DNA of 23,005 nt from positions 1 through 23,005 of the forward strand of contig JAGQQP010000009.1 of the NCBI GenBank assembly GCA_020426085.1. Direction: 5' to 3'. Under the pieces are notes generated by a model, which worked only from the letters and a program-made list of their open reading frames with translations, was not told where the DNA came from and searched no databases. This document shows, piece after piece, positions 22,999 to 23,005 of the stretch. Within the stretch, counting starts at the first letter, position 1. The number at the start of each line of letters is the position of its first letter. The position numbers and the translations under genes were made by a program. The DNA is from Planctomycetaceae bacterium (lineage in GTDB: Bacteria; Planctomycetota; Planctomycetia; Planctomycetales; Planctomycetaceae).

Positions 22999-23005
22999 AT
23001 CCAGA

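Noticed and set aside
1..23005. Insertion sequences, tRNA or rRNA genes, CRISPR arrays, prophage genes
   Set aside because: None recognised: no transposase, integrase or phage-like proteins, no cloverleaf or rRNA sequence noticed by eye; a formal tRNA/RNA scan was not possible.

Overview
The window looks like chromosomal DNA of a planctomycete, probably a Gimesia-like member of the Planctomycetaceae. The base composition is near 50% GC. The diagnostic features are a sigma/FecR pair of the planctomycete-verrucomicrobial type, a very large glutamine-rich coiled-coil membrane protein beside a VWA protein, and small exported proteins with no clear relatives. Shine-Dalgarno sequences are mostly weak. 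The taxonomic call is inference from protein style, not from a marker gene.

Layout from left to right. 1-555 is non-coding and holds several hairpins. 556-3509 is a ferrous iron uptake operon (feoA, feoB and a Cys-rich FeoB-associated membrane protein). It is driven by a recognisable sigma70-type promoter overlapped by a Fur-box-like palindrome. 3730-4668 is a membrane-anchored SPFH/band 7 protein. Convergent to it, 7847-4684 is a two-gene catabolic operon: an HpcH/HpaI-type aldolase, then a 778-residue fusion of an amidohydrolase with a class III (glutamate-1-semialdehyde aminomutase-like) aminotransferase. A divergent FadR-type GntR regulator (8026-8736) probably controls this operon, because the shared intergenic region holds an inverted repeat whose two arms each overlap a -10 element.

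11257-9042 is an ECF sigma factor translationally coupled (TAATG) to a membrane-anchored FecR-domain protein. 11671-12264 and 12421-12762 are a putative lipoprotein and a small secreted protein. The second has an unusual leader with several mutually complementary ATGTTGA/TCAACAT elements and a good terminator.

20279-12842 on the minus strand is a four-gene envelope locus. It encodes a small TPR-like helical protein, a VWA membrane protein with a GATase-like domain, a 1244-residue three-helix membrane protein with a huge coiled-coil region, and a secreted Q-rich protein coupled to it by TAATG. Function is unknown, and this is the best candidate for an undescribed system. The window closes with murC and murB (20703-22998), cell-wall precursor genes that overlap by 44 bases. 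MurB has Cys where the classical catalytic Ser would be.
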